Source of the DNA: Parabacteroides sp. AD58
GTDB taxonomy: Bacteria > Bacteroidota > Bacteroidia > Bacteroidales > Tannerellaceae
NCBI RefSeq assembly: GCF_023744375.2
Contig: NZ_CP146284.1
Location: 3,162,001-3,226,000, forward strand
Length of the DNA stretch: 64,000 nucleotides
Direction of reading: 5' to 3'
The notes below the pieces were generated by a model. The model was not told the DNA's origin, made no database searches, and saw only the letters and a list, made by a program, of their open reading frames with translations. Of the stretch, positions 27,836-36,748 are shown in pieces (position 1 is the first letter of the stretch; each line of letters opens with the position of its first letter). The translations under genes and the position numbers were made by a program.

Positions 27836-27928
27836 TTGACAGCTGTCAAAAAGCTTTTCGATATATATGGTAAAGCTTTATTACAACTGTGGAAAAGCTT
27901 TACGACAACTGTGCTAAAGCTACTTTCT
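27836..27928. repeat. 22-bp phased dyad array 1 (AAAGCTTT core)
   Basis: 18-bp imperfect palindromes separated by 4 nt: GTCAAAAAGCTTTTCGAT (27845-27862), ATGGTAAAGCTTTATTAC (27867-27884), GTGGAAAAGCTTTACGAC (27889-27906), GTGCTAAAGCTACTTTCT (27911-27928). Spacers are atat, aact, aact. Upstream, TTGAC-agct-GTCAA (27836-27849) keeps the register. Centre-to-centre distance is exactly 22 bp. It lies midway between divergent GH29 and tricorn-like genes. Confidence 0.85.
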
Positions 27929-28060
27929 CGTATGATTTATATGACAAACCAACGGGAAATGAATAAGAAAATAGGCAGAACGGTTGTCGGAGGCAGGCGG
28001 GGAGAGGTAAAGAAGATAAACTTTGTAGGCTTCGGATAGAGCAAATGTCTTGTGAATGAT

Positions 28061-28068
28061 TATCTTTG
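28061..28068 (+). promoter_or_regulatory. -7 element for the tricorn-like gene
   Basis: TATCTTTG, 49 nt before the start codon; no -33 match at the expected spacing. Confidence 0.5.
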
Positions 28069-28117
28069 TTGATAGGAAAGAATACTATTCCTGAAATACG
28101 TATAAATAAGATATGCC

Positions 28118-31100
28118 ATGAATCAGAAATTATTGCTAATTGCTCTATCGGGACTGTCGCTGACGGCCTTGGCGGATGAGGCCCGATTGTTGCGTTTCCC
28201 GGCAACGAACGGTGAGGAGATTGTTTTCTCGTATGCCGGCGATTTGTATCAGGTACCTATGAGTGGAGGCGAGGCCCAGCGGCTGACTTCGCATGTTGGG
28301 TATGAGATGTTTCCCCGTTTCTCGCCGGATGGAAAGACAATTGCCTTTACCGGCCAGTATGATGGAAATACCGAAGTGTTTACAATTCCCGTCAATGGCG
28401 GAGAACCTCTGCGGGTAACGTACACGGCTACGAATAGCCGTGATGACTTGGGCGACCGTATGGGACCGAATAATATCGTGATGACGTGGACGCCCGACGG
28501 CAAACAGATTGTGTATCGCAACCGGATTGGCGAAAGCTTTACCGGGAAGTTATATACCGTCAATCAGGAAGGCGGACTGCCGGAGGTGATTCCTTTGCCC
28601 GAAGGTGGCTTCTGCAGTTATTCGCCCGACGGGAAGCGGCTGGCTTATAACCGGGTGATGCGTGAATTCCGTACCTGGAAATATTATAAAGGTGGAATGG
28701 CGGATGATGTCTGGATTTATGATCCGGCTCAGAAGAAGGTGGAGAATATTACCAACAATGAGGCACAGGATATTTTCCCGATGTGGATTGGCGATGAAAT
28801 CTATTTCCTTTCAGACCGCGACCGCACGATGAATCTGTTTGTTTATAATACGAAGACGAAAGGAACCAAAAAGGTTACGAACTTTACGGAGTATGATATC
28901 AAATTCCCTTCTTGCCACGGCGATTGGATTGTCTTTGAGAATGGTGGTTATATCTATAAGCTGAAAGCCGGAAATAACCAGCCGGAGAAAGTAAATATCC
29001 GTTTGGCTTCCGACAATATCTATGCGCGTCAGGCCATTAAGAATGGTGTTGATTACCTGACTGCTGCCAGTCTTTCACCCAATGGCGAACGGATGGCGGT
29101 CACGACTCGTGGGGAAGTGTTTAACATCCCGGTTGAAAAAGGGGTCAGCAAGAATATCACCCGTACGCCCGGAGCGCACGAACGGGAAGCACAATGGTCG
29201 CCCGACGGGAAATATATCGCCTTTATCTCCGACCGGACCGGCGAGACAGAGCTTTATTTACAGGAAGATGGTTTGGGAAAAGAGCCGGTTCAGCTGACAA
29301 AGAACAATGATACGTATATCCGGACGTTTAGTTGGAGTCCGGATGCCAAGAAGCTGGTTTATACCGATCGGCAGAACCGGATCTGTCTGTTGGACGTCGC
29401 TTCCAAGCAGAAGAAGGTCTTGTTGCAGGATCCGCTGGGCGAACCGCGGCAGGTCTCTTTTTCTCCGGACAGTAAGTGGCTGACTTATACCCGTACTTCG
29501 GAGAATGATTTTTCGATTGTCTATGTCTATAACCTCGAAACCCAGAAGGAATATGCGATAACCGATCAGTGGTATTCGTCCAGTTCACCGGTTTTCAGTA
29601 CGGATGGCAAGTATCTGATCTTCTCGTCTGCCCGCGATTTCAATCCGACTTACGGACAAACGGAATGGAATCATGTTTATACCCGGATGAACGGGGTTTA
29701 CCTGGCACTGCTCCGTCAGGACACGCCTTCCCCTTTCTTGGAAGAAGACGATGAGGTGAGCGTACAGAATGCTGAAAGTCCAAAAGAAGAAACGCCGAAA
29801 GAAGATACGTCGGTCCGCATCGACATCGACGGTATCGCCGACCGTATCGTGAAGCTTCCGCTTTCTCCTTCGTATTACGCGCACTTTTATTCAGACGGGA
29901 ATAAAGTCTATTATTATACCTCTGGCGGCACCAAGGCGTACGATCTGAAAACAAAGAAAGAAGAAACCATTGCCGAAGGAGCCATCATGTATGTTAATCC
30001 CGGCAGTTCCAAAGCGATGTTTTCACGCGCTAAAACATTGTATGTCACACCTTCGATTCCTTCCGGAAAAGCCGATTTAAGCAAGGCGGTGAATCTTTCG
30101 AATATGAAGATAACGGTGGATTATCCGCAGGAATGGGCACAGATCTTCGACGAAGCCTGGCGGGCTTATCGGGATGGTTTCTATTTGCCGAACATGCACG
30201 GAATGGACTGGAAGGCGATCAAGCAGAAATATGCCGTTCTGTTGCCATACGTAAAGACGCGTCTCGATCTGAATTACATCATCGGTGAGATGATTGGCGA
30301 GCTGGAATGCGGTCATGCCTATGTCAATCCGGGTGAAATGGAAAGGCCTGAACGCCTGAATACCGGTATGTTGGGCGCGGAAATATCCCGTGATCCGAGT
30401 GGTTTCTTCAAGCTGGAAAAGATTCTGGAAGGAGCCAACTGGAACAAGAAGCTGCGTTCTCCGCTGACTGAGCCGGGCATCGAGGCGAAAGCCGGCGAAT
30501 ACATCGTTGCCATCGACGGTGTTCCTACCAACAGCGTGAAGAATATGTATCAGTTGTTAGTGGGGAAAGCCGATGTTCCGACCGAACTGATGCTGAACAG
30601 CAAGCCGCAATTGGCAGGAGCGCATAAAGTGGTGATTACGCCGTTGGCGGAAGAATATTCACTGTATCATTATAACTGGGTACAGAATAACCTGAAGAAA
30701 GTAACGGAAGCTACGCAAGGTCGTGTCGGATATATTTACATTCCGGATATGGGACCGGAAGGATTGAACGAGTTTGCCCGTTACTTCTATCCGCAACTCG
30801 ATAAGGAAGGTCTGATTATCGACGACCGTGCCAACGGTGGCGGAAATGTTTCTCCGATGATTCTGGAACGCCTGGCCCGTGAACCTTATCGTCTGACGAT
30901 GCGTCGGGGCTCAAAACTGATAGGAACCGTGCCCGATGCCGTGCAAGTCGGACCGAAAGTCTGCCTGATCAACAAATATTCGGCTTCCGATGGTGATTTA
31001 TTCCCGTGGGGTTTCCGTGCCCTGAAGTTAGGAAAGCTGATCGGAACCCGTACTTGGGGTGGAATCGTCGGTATCAGTGGTTCGTTGCCTTATATGGATG

Positions 31101-31333
31101 GAACCGACATCCGTGTTCCGTTCTTCACCAGCTATGATCCAAAGACTGGCGACTGGATTATCGAGAACCACGGAGTAGATCCGGATATTGTAGTCGATAA
31201 TGATCCGATTTGCGAATGGAACGGCGAAGACCAGCAGTTGGATCGTGCCATTCAGGAAGTCATGAGCCAGTTGAAAGACCGGAAACCGCTTCCGGATGTT
31301 CCGGCTCCGCGTAACTGGGCACCGAAGAAATAA
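28118..31333 (+). CDS. Secreted tricorn-like S41 protease
   Basis: Periplasmic or secreted peptidase of the tricorn/S41 group, thought to trim peptides. 1071 residues. Signal peptide 1-19 (ends LTALA). N-terminal beta-propeller built of PD40 repeats to about residue 600 (FPRFSPDGKTIAFTG, MTWTPDGKQIVYRN, AQWSPDGKYIAFISD, VFSTDGKYLIFSSAR). A C1 helical segment begins near 690 (IFDEAWRAYRDGFYLPNMHG), a PDZ-like region near 760-850 (GEYIVAIDGVPTNS) and the S41 core after it, with nucleophile Ser about 957 in YSASDGDLFPWG. Length and order match the family. Single gene, followed by a strong terminator. Confidence 0.93.
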   Translation: MNQKLLLIALSGLSLTALADEARLLRFPATNGEEIVFSYAGDLYQVPMSGGEAQRLTSHVGYEMFPRFSPDGKTIAFTGQYDGNTEVFTIPVNGGEPLRVTYTATNSRDDLGDRMGPNNIVMTWTPDGKQIVYRNRIGESFTGKLYTVNQEGGLPEVIPLPEGGFCSYSPDGKRLAYNRVMREFRTWKYYKGGMADDVWIYDPAQKKVENITNNEAQDIFPMWIGDEIYFLSDRDRTMNLFVYNTKTKGTKKVTNFTEYDIKFPSCHGDWIVFENGGYIYKLKAGNNQPEKVNIRLASDNIYARQAIKNGVDYLTAASLSPNGERMAVTTRGEVFNIPVEKGVSKNITRTPGAHEREAQWSPDGKYIAFISDRTGETELYLQEDGLGKEPVQLTKNNDTYIRTFSWSPDAKKLVYTDRQNRICLLDVASKQKKVLLQDPLGEPRQVSFSPDSKWLTYTRTSENDFSIVYVYNLETQKEYAITDQWYSSSSPVFSTDGKYLIFSSARDFNPTYGQTEWNHVYTRMNGVYLALLRQDTPSPFLEEDDEVSVQNAESPKEETPKEDTSVRIDIDGIADRIVKLPLSPSYYAHFYSDGNKVYYYTSGGTKAYDLKTKKEETIAEGAIMYVNPGSSKAMFSRAKTLYVTPSIPSGKADLSKAVNLSNMKITVDYPQEWAQIFDEAWRAYRDGFYLPNMHGMDWKAIKQKYAVLLPYVKTRLDLNYIIGEMIGELECGHAYVNPGEMERPERLNTGMLGAEISRDPSGFFKLEKILEGANWNKKLRSPLTEPGIEAKAGEYIVAIDGVPTNSVKNMYQLLVGKADVPTELMLNSKPQLAGAHKVVITPLAEEYSLYHYNWVQNNLKKVTEATQGRVGYIYIPDMGPEGLNEFARYFYPQLDKEGLIIDDRANGGGNVSPMILERLAREPYRLTMRRGSKLIGTVPDAVQVGPKVCLINKYSASDGDLFPWGFRALKLGKLIGTRTWGGIVGISGSLPYMDGTDIRVPFFTSYDPKTGDWIIENHGVDPDIVVDNDPICEWNGEDQQLDRAIQEVMSQLKDRKPLPDVPAPRNWAPKK

Positions 31334-31352
31334 GGCGCCGTTTAATTGAAAG

Positions 31353-31397
31353 TTGAAAATGGAGAATGATAGACCAACTTTCATTCTCCATTTTCAA
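31353..31397 (+). terminator. Long hairpin terminator after the tricorn-like gene
   Basis: Perfect 17-bp inverted repeat (31353-31369 with 31381-31397), 11-nt loop. Its left flank shares ATTGAAAGTTGAAAAT (31345-31360) with the terminator at 48.2 kb. Confidence 0.75.
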
Positions 31398-31456
31398 TTT
31401 AATGACTTATCTTTGTCTATCCCGCTATTGGGGCAAAACATCAAAAGACCTTTTCT

Positions 31457-32332
31457 ATGAGAAAGAGCGTATTTATCAATCCGTTTGTGGATCGGGGGTT
31501 TAAAATCTTGTTTGGACAGGAATCGAGCAAGGAACTGTTAATCGAGTTAATCAATGATTTGTTAGAAGGCGAGCACCATGTAGAAGACCTTTCTTATATG
31601 GATAAGGAAGATCCGAGTGAGACAACTGACGGCCGGGGTGTTATCTTTGACTTACTGTGTAAGGACCGGGACGGAACGATTTTCATCGTCGAACTCCAAA
31701 ATGCCCGTCAGGATTATTTTTATGAGCGAGCATTGTATTATCTTTGCCGTATGATCGCCTCACAAGGAAAGAAAGGTGAATCTTGGAAGTTTAAACTCGT
31801 ACCGGTTTATGGAATATTCCTGCTGAACTTCAAGTCGGGCGAGACGGATAAAGTCCGAACTGATCTGGTGATAGCCGACCGTGAAACCGGCGAACAGAAA
31901 GGGCGTAACTTCCGAGAAATCTTTATCGAGTTTCCGTTGTTCAACAAAACGGAATCAGAATGTGAAACCGCTATGGATTACTGGTTATATAATTTAAAAC
32001 ATATGGAACAGTTGGAACATTTATCATTCAAAGGTCAGAAAGCCTTGTTTAACCGCTTGGAAGAGTTGGCACGTATCGCCAATATGAACAAGAAGGAACG
32101 GGCAGAATATGAGGCTGCCCTAAAAATATACCGGGATAATGAAAATGTTATGGACTATGCTGTTACAACGGCAAGGAGAGAAGGGAAAGAAGAAGGCCGA
32201 AAAGAAGGAATAGCAATTGGTGAAGAGAGAGGCGTACTTAAAACTGCTCGTCTGATGAAACAGAATGGTATTTCTTTTGAACAAATCAAATTATGTACAG
32301 GCCTGACCGACGAGGAAATCAGGAACCTATAA
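31457..32332 (+). CDS. Rpn-family PD-(D/E)XK nuclease / putative transposase
   Basis: Member of the recombination-promoting nuclease group (PDDEXK_2). 291 residues. The N-terminal FINPFVDRGFKILFGQE block is the family's opening motif; the catalytic core reads GVIFDLLCKDRDGTIFIVELQ, with Asp about 63 and the E-x-Q pair replacing E-x-K, as usual in this family. The tail alternates glutamate, glycine and arginine (EGKEEGRKEGIAIGEERG) before a short helical domain (ISFEQIKLCTGLTDEEI). Members often occur in many nearly identical copies per genome. Role in the cell unclear: DNA cleavage, possibly defence or recombination. Confidence 0.88.
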   Translation: MRKSVFINPFVDRGFKILFGQESSKELLIELINDLLEGEHHVEDLSYMDKEDPSETTDGRGVIFDLLCKDRDGTIFIVELQNARQDYFYERALYYLCRMIASQGKKGESWKFKLVPVYGIFLLNFKSGETDKVRTDLVIADRETGEQKGRNFREIFIEFPLFNKTESECETAMDYWLYNLKHMEQLEHLSFKGQKALFNRLEELARIANMNKKERAEYEAALKIYRDNENVMDYAVTTARREGKEEGRKEGIAIGEERGVLKTARLMKQNGISFEQIKLCTGLTDEEIRNL

Positions 32333-32496
32333 AATCAATTGTTTTTTTGCTCTTTTGCATCAAGGCAAAAGAATGTAGATGATCTTTCACACCCTTCACA
32401 GAAAATGACAGAATATGAGATGAATAAGTGTGTGTGAAGGGTATAAAAATAAATCTGATATGGAGAAGTATATATAAGATACTGTCAAAAAAGATG
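32333..32496. other. Intergenic region with inverted repeats
   Basis: No gene seen. CTTTTGC/GCAAAAG (32352-32358 with 32365-32371) and a 10-bp repeat ACCCTTCACA/TGTGAAGGGT (32391-32400 with 32433-32442). Confidence 0.4.
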
Positions 32497-32533
32497 AAAT
32501 CCCTGTCGTTCGTTTGGGCGGCGGGGATTTTTT
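32497..32533 (+). terminator. Terminator before the choloylglycine-hydrolase-family gene
   Basis: 9-bp stem with one G-U pair (32497-32505 with 32522-32530) followed by T residues to 32533; 165 nt after the Rpn stop. Confidence 0.6.
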
Positions 32534-32652
32534 ATTATCCCTGCGTTTGTAGCCGTTGGCACAACCATTTGTCGTTTCCGATTGTTATATAATAAAGTTT
32601 GGATACTCGTATTCAAAGAGATAAACAATGAACACATAAACAAATAGTATAT

Positions 32653-33735
32653 ATGAAGAATCTGATTACAACAGTAGCAGCATTGGCAACCCTTGCTTTT
32701 ACTTATCAACCGGCCGATGCCTGCACTGGAATCACACTAACCGCTAAGGATGGAACCCGCATTCTTTCCCGTACCATTGAATGGGGCGGAAGCGAATTGA
32801 ACAGCCAGTATGTGGTTGTTCCACGAGGCTATCAGCAACAATCTTATATTCCCGGAGGAAAGGTAGACGGTTTACGTTTTACGGCCCGTTATGGTTATGT
32901 CGGATTGGCTGTCGAGCAGAAAGAGTTTGTGGCAGAAGGATTGAACGAGGCGGGTTTGTCTGCCGGCTTGTTCTATTTCCCCCGTTATGGAAAATATGAA
33001 GACTATCAGGAAGCTAACCGCACAAGTAGTATTGCCGACCTGCAACTGGTGTCGTGGATATTGGCTAATTTCTCTACGGTAGAAGAAGTAAAGGCCGGCA
33101 TGAAAGATATTCATGTCATCGCGATTGACCCGCGGGCTTCAACGGTACACTGGCGGATTGAAGATCTTTCCGGTAAGCAGGTGGTCATCGAGATAGTAGA
33201 TGGAAAGGTAAACTTCTATGACAATCCGTTAGGCGTCCTGACGAACTCTCCCGGCTTTGAATGGCAAATGACAAACCTCAATAACTATGTCAATCTCTTT
33301 CCCGGCTCAGCTAATGCCCAGCAGTTCGGAGATGTCCAACTGACTTCGTTTGGTGCCGGCAGCGGCTTCTTGGGAATACCGGGCGATGTAACGCCTCCGT
33401 CCCGTTTCGTTCGTGCGGCTTTCTACCAGACAACTACACCCCAGAAAGAAACCGCTACGGAAACGGTATTGCAATGCTTCCAGATTATGAACAACTTCGA
33501 TATACCAGTGGGCGTTGAATTTCCCAAAGGTCAGGTTCCGGTAGATATACCCAGTGCAACCCAATGGACATCAGCTACCGACGTGGCTAATCGGAAGATT
33601 TATTTCCGGACGATGTATAACAGTGCGATTCGTTGCATCGACCTGAAACAGATTGATTTTGGAAAGACCCAATACCAGGCTGTTCTGCTGGATGAAGTAA
33701 AACAACAGCCGATTGTGCCGGTCGACATCCATTGA
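32653..33735 (+). CDS. Secreted choloylglycine hydrolase / penicillin acylase family enzyme
   Basis: N-terminal-nucleophile amidase of the linear amide C-N hydrolase family; members deconjugate bile salts or cleave penicillin V and N-acyl homoserine lactones. 360 residues. A signal peptide ends at Ala23, so Cys24 of ADACTGITL becomes the N-terminal nucleophile on cleavage. Arg40 in ILSRTIEW follows the usual arginine position, and TNSPGFEWQMTNLNNY near 198-213 is the conserved substrate-pocket/Asn block. Periplasmic location fits Bacteroidales bile salt hydrolases, but bile-salt specificity is inference. Single gene. Confidence 0.9.
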   Translation: MKNLITTVAALATLAFTYQPADACTGITLTAKDGTRILSRTIEWGGSELNSQYVVVPRGYQQQSYIPGGKVDGLRFTARYGYVGLAVEQKEFVAEGLNEAGLSAGLFYFPRYGKYEDYQEANRTSSIADLQLVSWILANFSTVEEVKAGMKDIHVIAIDPRASTVHWRIEDLSGKQVVIEIVDGKVNFYDNPLGVLTNSPGFEWQMTNLNNYVNLFPGSANAQQFGDVQLTSFGAGSGFLGIPGDVTPPSRFVRAAFYQTTTPQKETATETVLQCFQIMNNFDIPVGVEFPKGQVPVDIPSATQWTSATDVANRKIYFRTMYNSAIRCIDLKQIDFGKTQYQAVLLDEVKQQPIVPVDIH

Positions 33736-33841
33736 TTGGATGAAGGCCATTGCACCACAAAGGCATCGGAACGCCGCTGGTTATCCTCTATAGGAATAAT
33801 CATGCAGCGCTTCGGTGCCTTTCTTTTCAATCATTCTTGCC

Positions 33842-35038
33842 TTAAAAAGTATCTTGGGAAACTTCTTTCTCTACTGTTTTTCCGGCAATCTTATCTACTA
33901 AAATAGCGATGGCTCCGTCGCCAGTCACATTGCAAGCCGTACCAAAACTATCCATGGCAATGTAAAGCGCAATCATCAGGGCTTGCAGCGTCTCATTGAA
34001 ACCGAGCATGCTTTGCAGTAATCCCAAAGCAGCCATGATCGCTCCGCCCGGAACGCCAGGAGCCGCAACCATGGTAATTCCCAACATCAGAATAAAGCCT
34101 GCAAAAGAGGTCAAGGTGATGGGTTCGCCCGACATCAGTAAGATCGCCATGGCGCAGGCAACAATCTTCATCGTGCTTCCGGCCAGATGGATGGTTGCAC
34201 AAAGCGGAATCACGAAGATGGCAATATTCTGCCGGACTCCGTTCTTAATGGCTTGAGCCAATGTTACCGGAATGGTGGCAGCCGAAGATTGCGTGCCTAA
34301 AGCCGTAGCATAGGCAGGAAGCATATTCCGCAATAAGCGTAACGGATTCTTATGGCTGACCGAACCCGCCAGACTAAACTGCATCAGCAGCAGCAATACG
34401 TGAAGAACAAAGATCACTAAAATCACTTTCAGGAACATGGCGATAATACCTGCCACTTGTCCGCTTACGGTCATATTGAGGAAGATACCGAAGATATGCA
34501 GGGGAAGAAGCGGAATAATCACGGCTTCTATCAGCATGGTGATGATTTCCTTGAAATCAGTAAATCCGTCTTTCAGGGCAGTTCCTTCGATGTATGATAA
34601 TCCGAGGCCGATAGTAAAAGAAAGCAACAGGGCCGTCATTACGTCCATCAATGGCGGCATTGCTACGACAAAGTAGGGAGTCAGCATGAAATCTCCCGGG
34701 TTTTCAACAGCCGCCAGTTCTGTATTTGCCGGAAGAATGGAAGGAAATATAGCTTCGCAGCTGAAGAAAGTGAAGAAACCGGAAAAGATGGTTGAACCGT
34801 ATGCCAACAGCGCCGTAATCGCCAGTAATTTACCGGCTCCTTTTCCTAATTCACCTATGGCTGGAGTGACCAGACCTAAGATGATTAACGGGATGGCAAA
34901 CGACAGGAAATTACCGAATAATGAATTGAAAGTGACGAAAATACGCACTATACTGTTGGGTAGAAACTGCCCGAACAGAATGCCGGCAGCAATGGCAATA
35001 ACTACTTTTCCGAGTAGACTAATCTTGAACTTCTTCAT
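33842..35038 (-). CDS. Dicarboxylate/amino acid:cation symporter (DAACS)
   Basis: Inner-membrane secondary transporter of the GltP/DctA/SstT fold. Start placed at the internal Met giving MKKFKISLLGKVVIAIAAG; an upstream in-frame Met would add 11 residues inside the previous gene. 398 residues with about eight membrane helices. The HP/TM7-8 signatures are present: GTQSSAATIPVTLAQAIKNG near 270 (serine-rich hairpin) and DSFGTACNVTGDGAIAIL near 360 (the NxxGD cation/substrate site). Overlaps the upstream nhaC-like gene by 20 nt, so co-transcribed. Confidence 0.9.
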   Translation of the reverse strand: MKKFKISLLGKVVIAIAAGILFGQFLPNSIVRIFVTFNSLFGNFLSFAIPLIILGLVTPAIGELGKGAGKLLAITALLAYGSTIFSGFFTFFSCEAIFPSILPANTELAAVENPGDFMLTPYFVVAMPPLMDVMTALLLSFTIGLGLSYIEGTALKDGFTDFKEIITMLIEAVIIPLLPLHIFGIFLNMTVSGQVAGIIAMFLKVILVIFVLHVLLLLMQFSLAGSVSHKNPLRLLRNMLPAYATALGTQSSAATIPVTLAQAIKNGVRQNIAIFVIPLCATIHLAGSTMKIVACAMAILLMSGEPITLTSFAGFILMLGITMVAAPGVPGGAIMAALGLLQSMLGFNETLQALMIALYIAMDSFGTACNVTGDGAIAILVDKIAGKTVEKEVSQDTF

Positions 35039-36476
35039 GGTGCTTCTTAATTTTGAAGCCCAAGATAGCAATAATTATGCTCATAAGCGGACTAATCAAA
35101 TTAAAAAAGCAATATGGAAGGTATGTTAATGTTGGTACACTTAATATAGTGGCTTGCGTCATACCGCAGGTATTCCACGGAATCAAGACGGATGTTACAG
35201 TCACGGCGTCTTCGGTTGTGCGGCTCAGCAGGCGACTTTCGTATCCTTTCTTCCGATAGATTTCCTTGAACATATTTCCTGTCAGGATGATGGATATGTA
35301 CTGATCGGCTGTACAGATATTCAGTGTCAGGCCCGAAAATACGGTCGACGCTACCATGCCGGCACGACGTTTCATAAAGTGCATAAAGACCGACGTAATT
35401 GTTTCCAGCATGCCGCTGGCTGTCATGGCTCCACCAAAGCACATGGCGCATATTATTAACCAGATGGTATTCATCATGCCTGCCATGCCACGTGTTGAGA
35501 CTAAGGAATTCAACATCTCGTTTCCTGTTTCCAGTTGTGTCGATCCGTACAATGTTATGAATGCGCCTTTGAACATAGAGGCAGCATTGATACTTTCAGC
35601 TCCGGCGATCTGCTGTAACAGGTTGGGTTGGAACAACAGGGCAAAGACGGCTGCTAGCAGTGCAGATATAAATAGAGTAATGAGCAGAGCGACTCGCTTA
35701 GCAATCAGTATGCCGGTAACTACCGGTACAATCATCAGGACTGCAGAAATGTGGAAAGTATCCTTTAATGACGCCGCAAAGCTCATAGCCTGGCTGGCGT
35801 TGGCATGATCAAAGGTAAATCCGGCTACAGTAAAGATGATCAGTGTGATCAGCATGGTCGGTACCGTTGTGTACATCATATAACGGATATGGGTGAAGAG
35901 CGGCGTATTCGTTGTCGATGAGGCCAAGACCGTCGTATCTGAAAGCGGAGAAATCTTATCCCCGAAGTAAGCTCCCGAGATGATGGCTCCCGCTGTCCAT
36001 CCGGTTGAGAAACCTAAGGCCTCACCGATACCCATCAAAGCAACGCCGATGGTCGCAATGGTTGTCCACGAGCTACCTGTCATTACCGAGACGATGGCAC
36101 AGATGATACAGCTTGATGCCAGAAAGAATGTCGGACTCAATACCTGCATGCCGTAATAAATTAATGTAGGTACTACGCCGCTGATCATCCAGCTGCCTGA
36201 AAGCGCGCCAATTAGTAATAAGATTAATAAGGCCGTTGCTATACCTAAAATATTGGTGCAGATAGCTTCTTCTATCTTTTTCCATTTGACGCGGCAAAAG
36301 CCCATGGCTAAAGCAGAACAGCAAGCTGTTGTAAGTAAAAGTACAACCTGGCTTCCGCCGCTCAAAGCATCACTTCCGAAAATATGAATTGTAAAGAAAA
36401 GAAGGACTACCATGACCACAATCGGTATCAATGACAGTACGAGTGACGGGCGTTTAGCCGAGTTTGTTATTTCCAT
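35019..36476 (-). CDS. NhaC-family Na+/H+ antiporter
   Basis: Inner-membrane exchanger. 485 residues and about twelve hydrophobic segments. GSSWTTIATIGVALMGIGEA near 145 and GAYFGDKISPLSDTTVLAS near 180 are the signature blocks of NhaC/NhaC-like antiporters. It precedes the DAACS symporter, with a 20-nt overlap; the pair could link sodium circulation with anion uptake. Substrate may be Na+/H+ or malate/lactate exchange as in MleN-like members. Confidence 0.88.
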   Translation of the reverse strand: MEITNSAKRPSLVLSLIPIVVMVVLLFFTIHIFGSDALSGGSQVVLLLTTACCSALAMGFCRVKWKKIEEAICTNILGIATALLILLLIGALSGSWMISGVVPTLIYYGMQVLSPTFFLASSCIICAIVSVMTGSSWTTIATIGVALMGIGEALGFSTGWTAGAIISGAYFGDKISPLSDTTVLASSTTNTPLFTHIRYMMYTTVPTMLITLIIFTVAGFTFDHANASQAMSFAASLKDTFHISAVLMIVPVVTGILIAKRVALLITLFISALLAAVFALLFQPNLLQQIAGAESINAASMFKGAFITLYGSTQLETGNEMLNSLVSTRGMAGMMNTIWLIICAMCFGGAMTASGMLETITSVFMHFMKRRAGMVASTVFSGLTLNICTADQYISIILTGNMFKEIYRKKGYESRLLSRTTEDAVTVTSVLIPWNTCGMTQATILSVPTLTYLPYCFFNLISPLMSIIIAILGFKIKKHHEEVQD

Positions 36477-36619
36477 CCGTTTTTGTTTGTTTGAAATCTG
36501 TGTATGAATCTGTTTTTTGTTTCAGGGCGCAAAATTAATAAGAATCAAGCAAATAAAAAAGAAAGTGGTTTGGCAGAAGGACTATTTTAGTGGCTTAAAG
36601 AATAGTGAAGAACGTTATT

Positions 36620-36715
36620 AAATTCAAAACTCTCGAGAATTGAAACTGATTTTAACGAGAACCGTTTTTGAAATACGTTAGATTTGAATGCAAACGTCGC
36701 GTATTTCAAAAACGG
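36620..36715. repeat. Intergenic inverted repeats
   Basis: A perfect 16-bp inverted repeat, 36662-36677 with 36700-36715, with a loop of exactly 22 nt. Just before it, TCTCGAGA is flanked by TTCAA/TTGAA (36623-36642). It follows the stop of the outer-membrane barrel gene on the minus strand and may be its terminator, though no long T run follows. Confidence 0.5.
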
Positions 36716-36748
36716 ATTCTTGCGGGTTGAAAGCGCCTTTTTGCTTCT

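Noticed and set aside
31457..32332. The Rpn-family gene as part of a complete transposon
   Set aside because: No terminal repeats or target duplication seen on either side; treated as a single gene.
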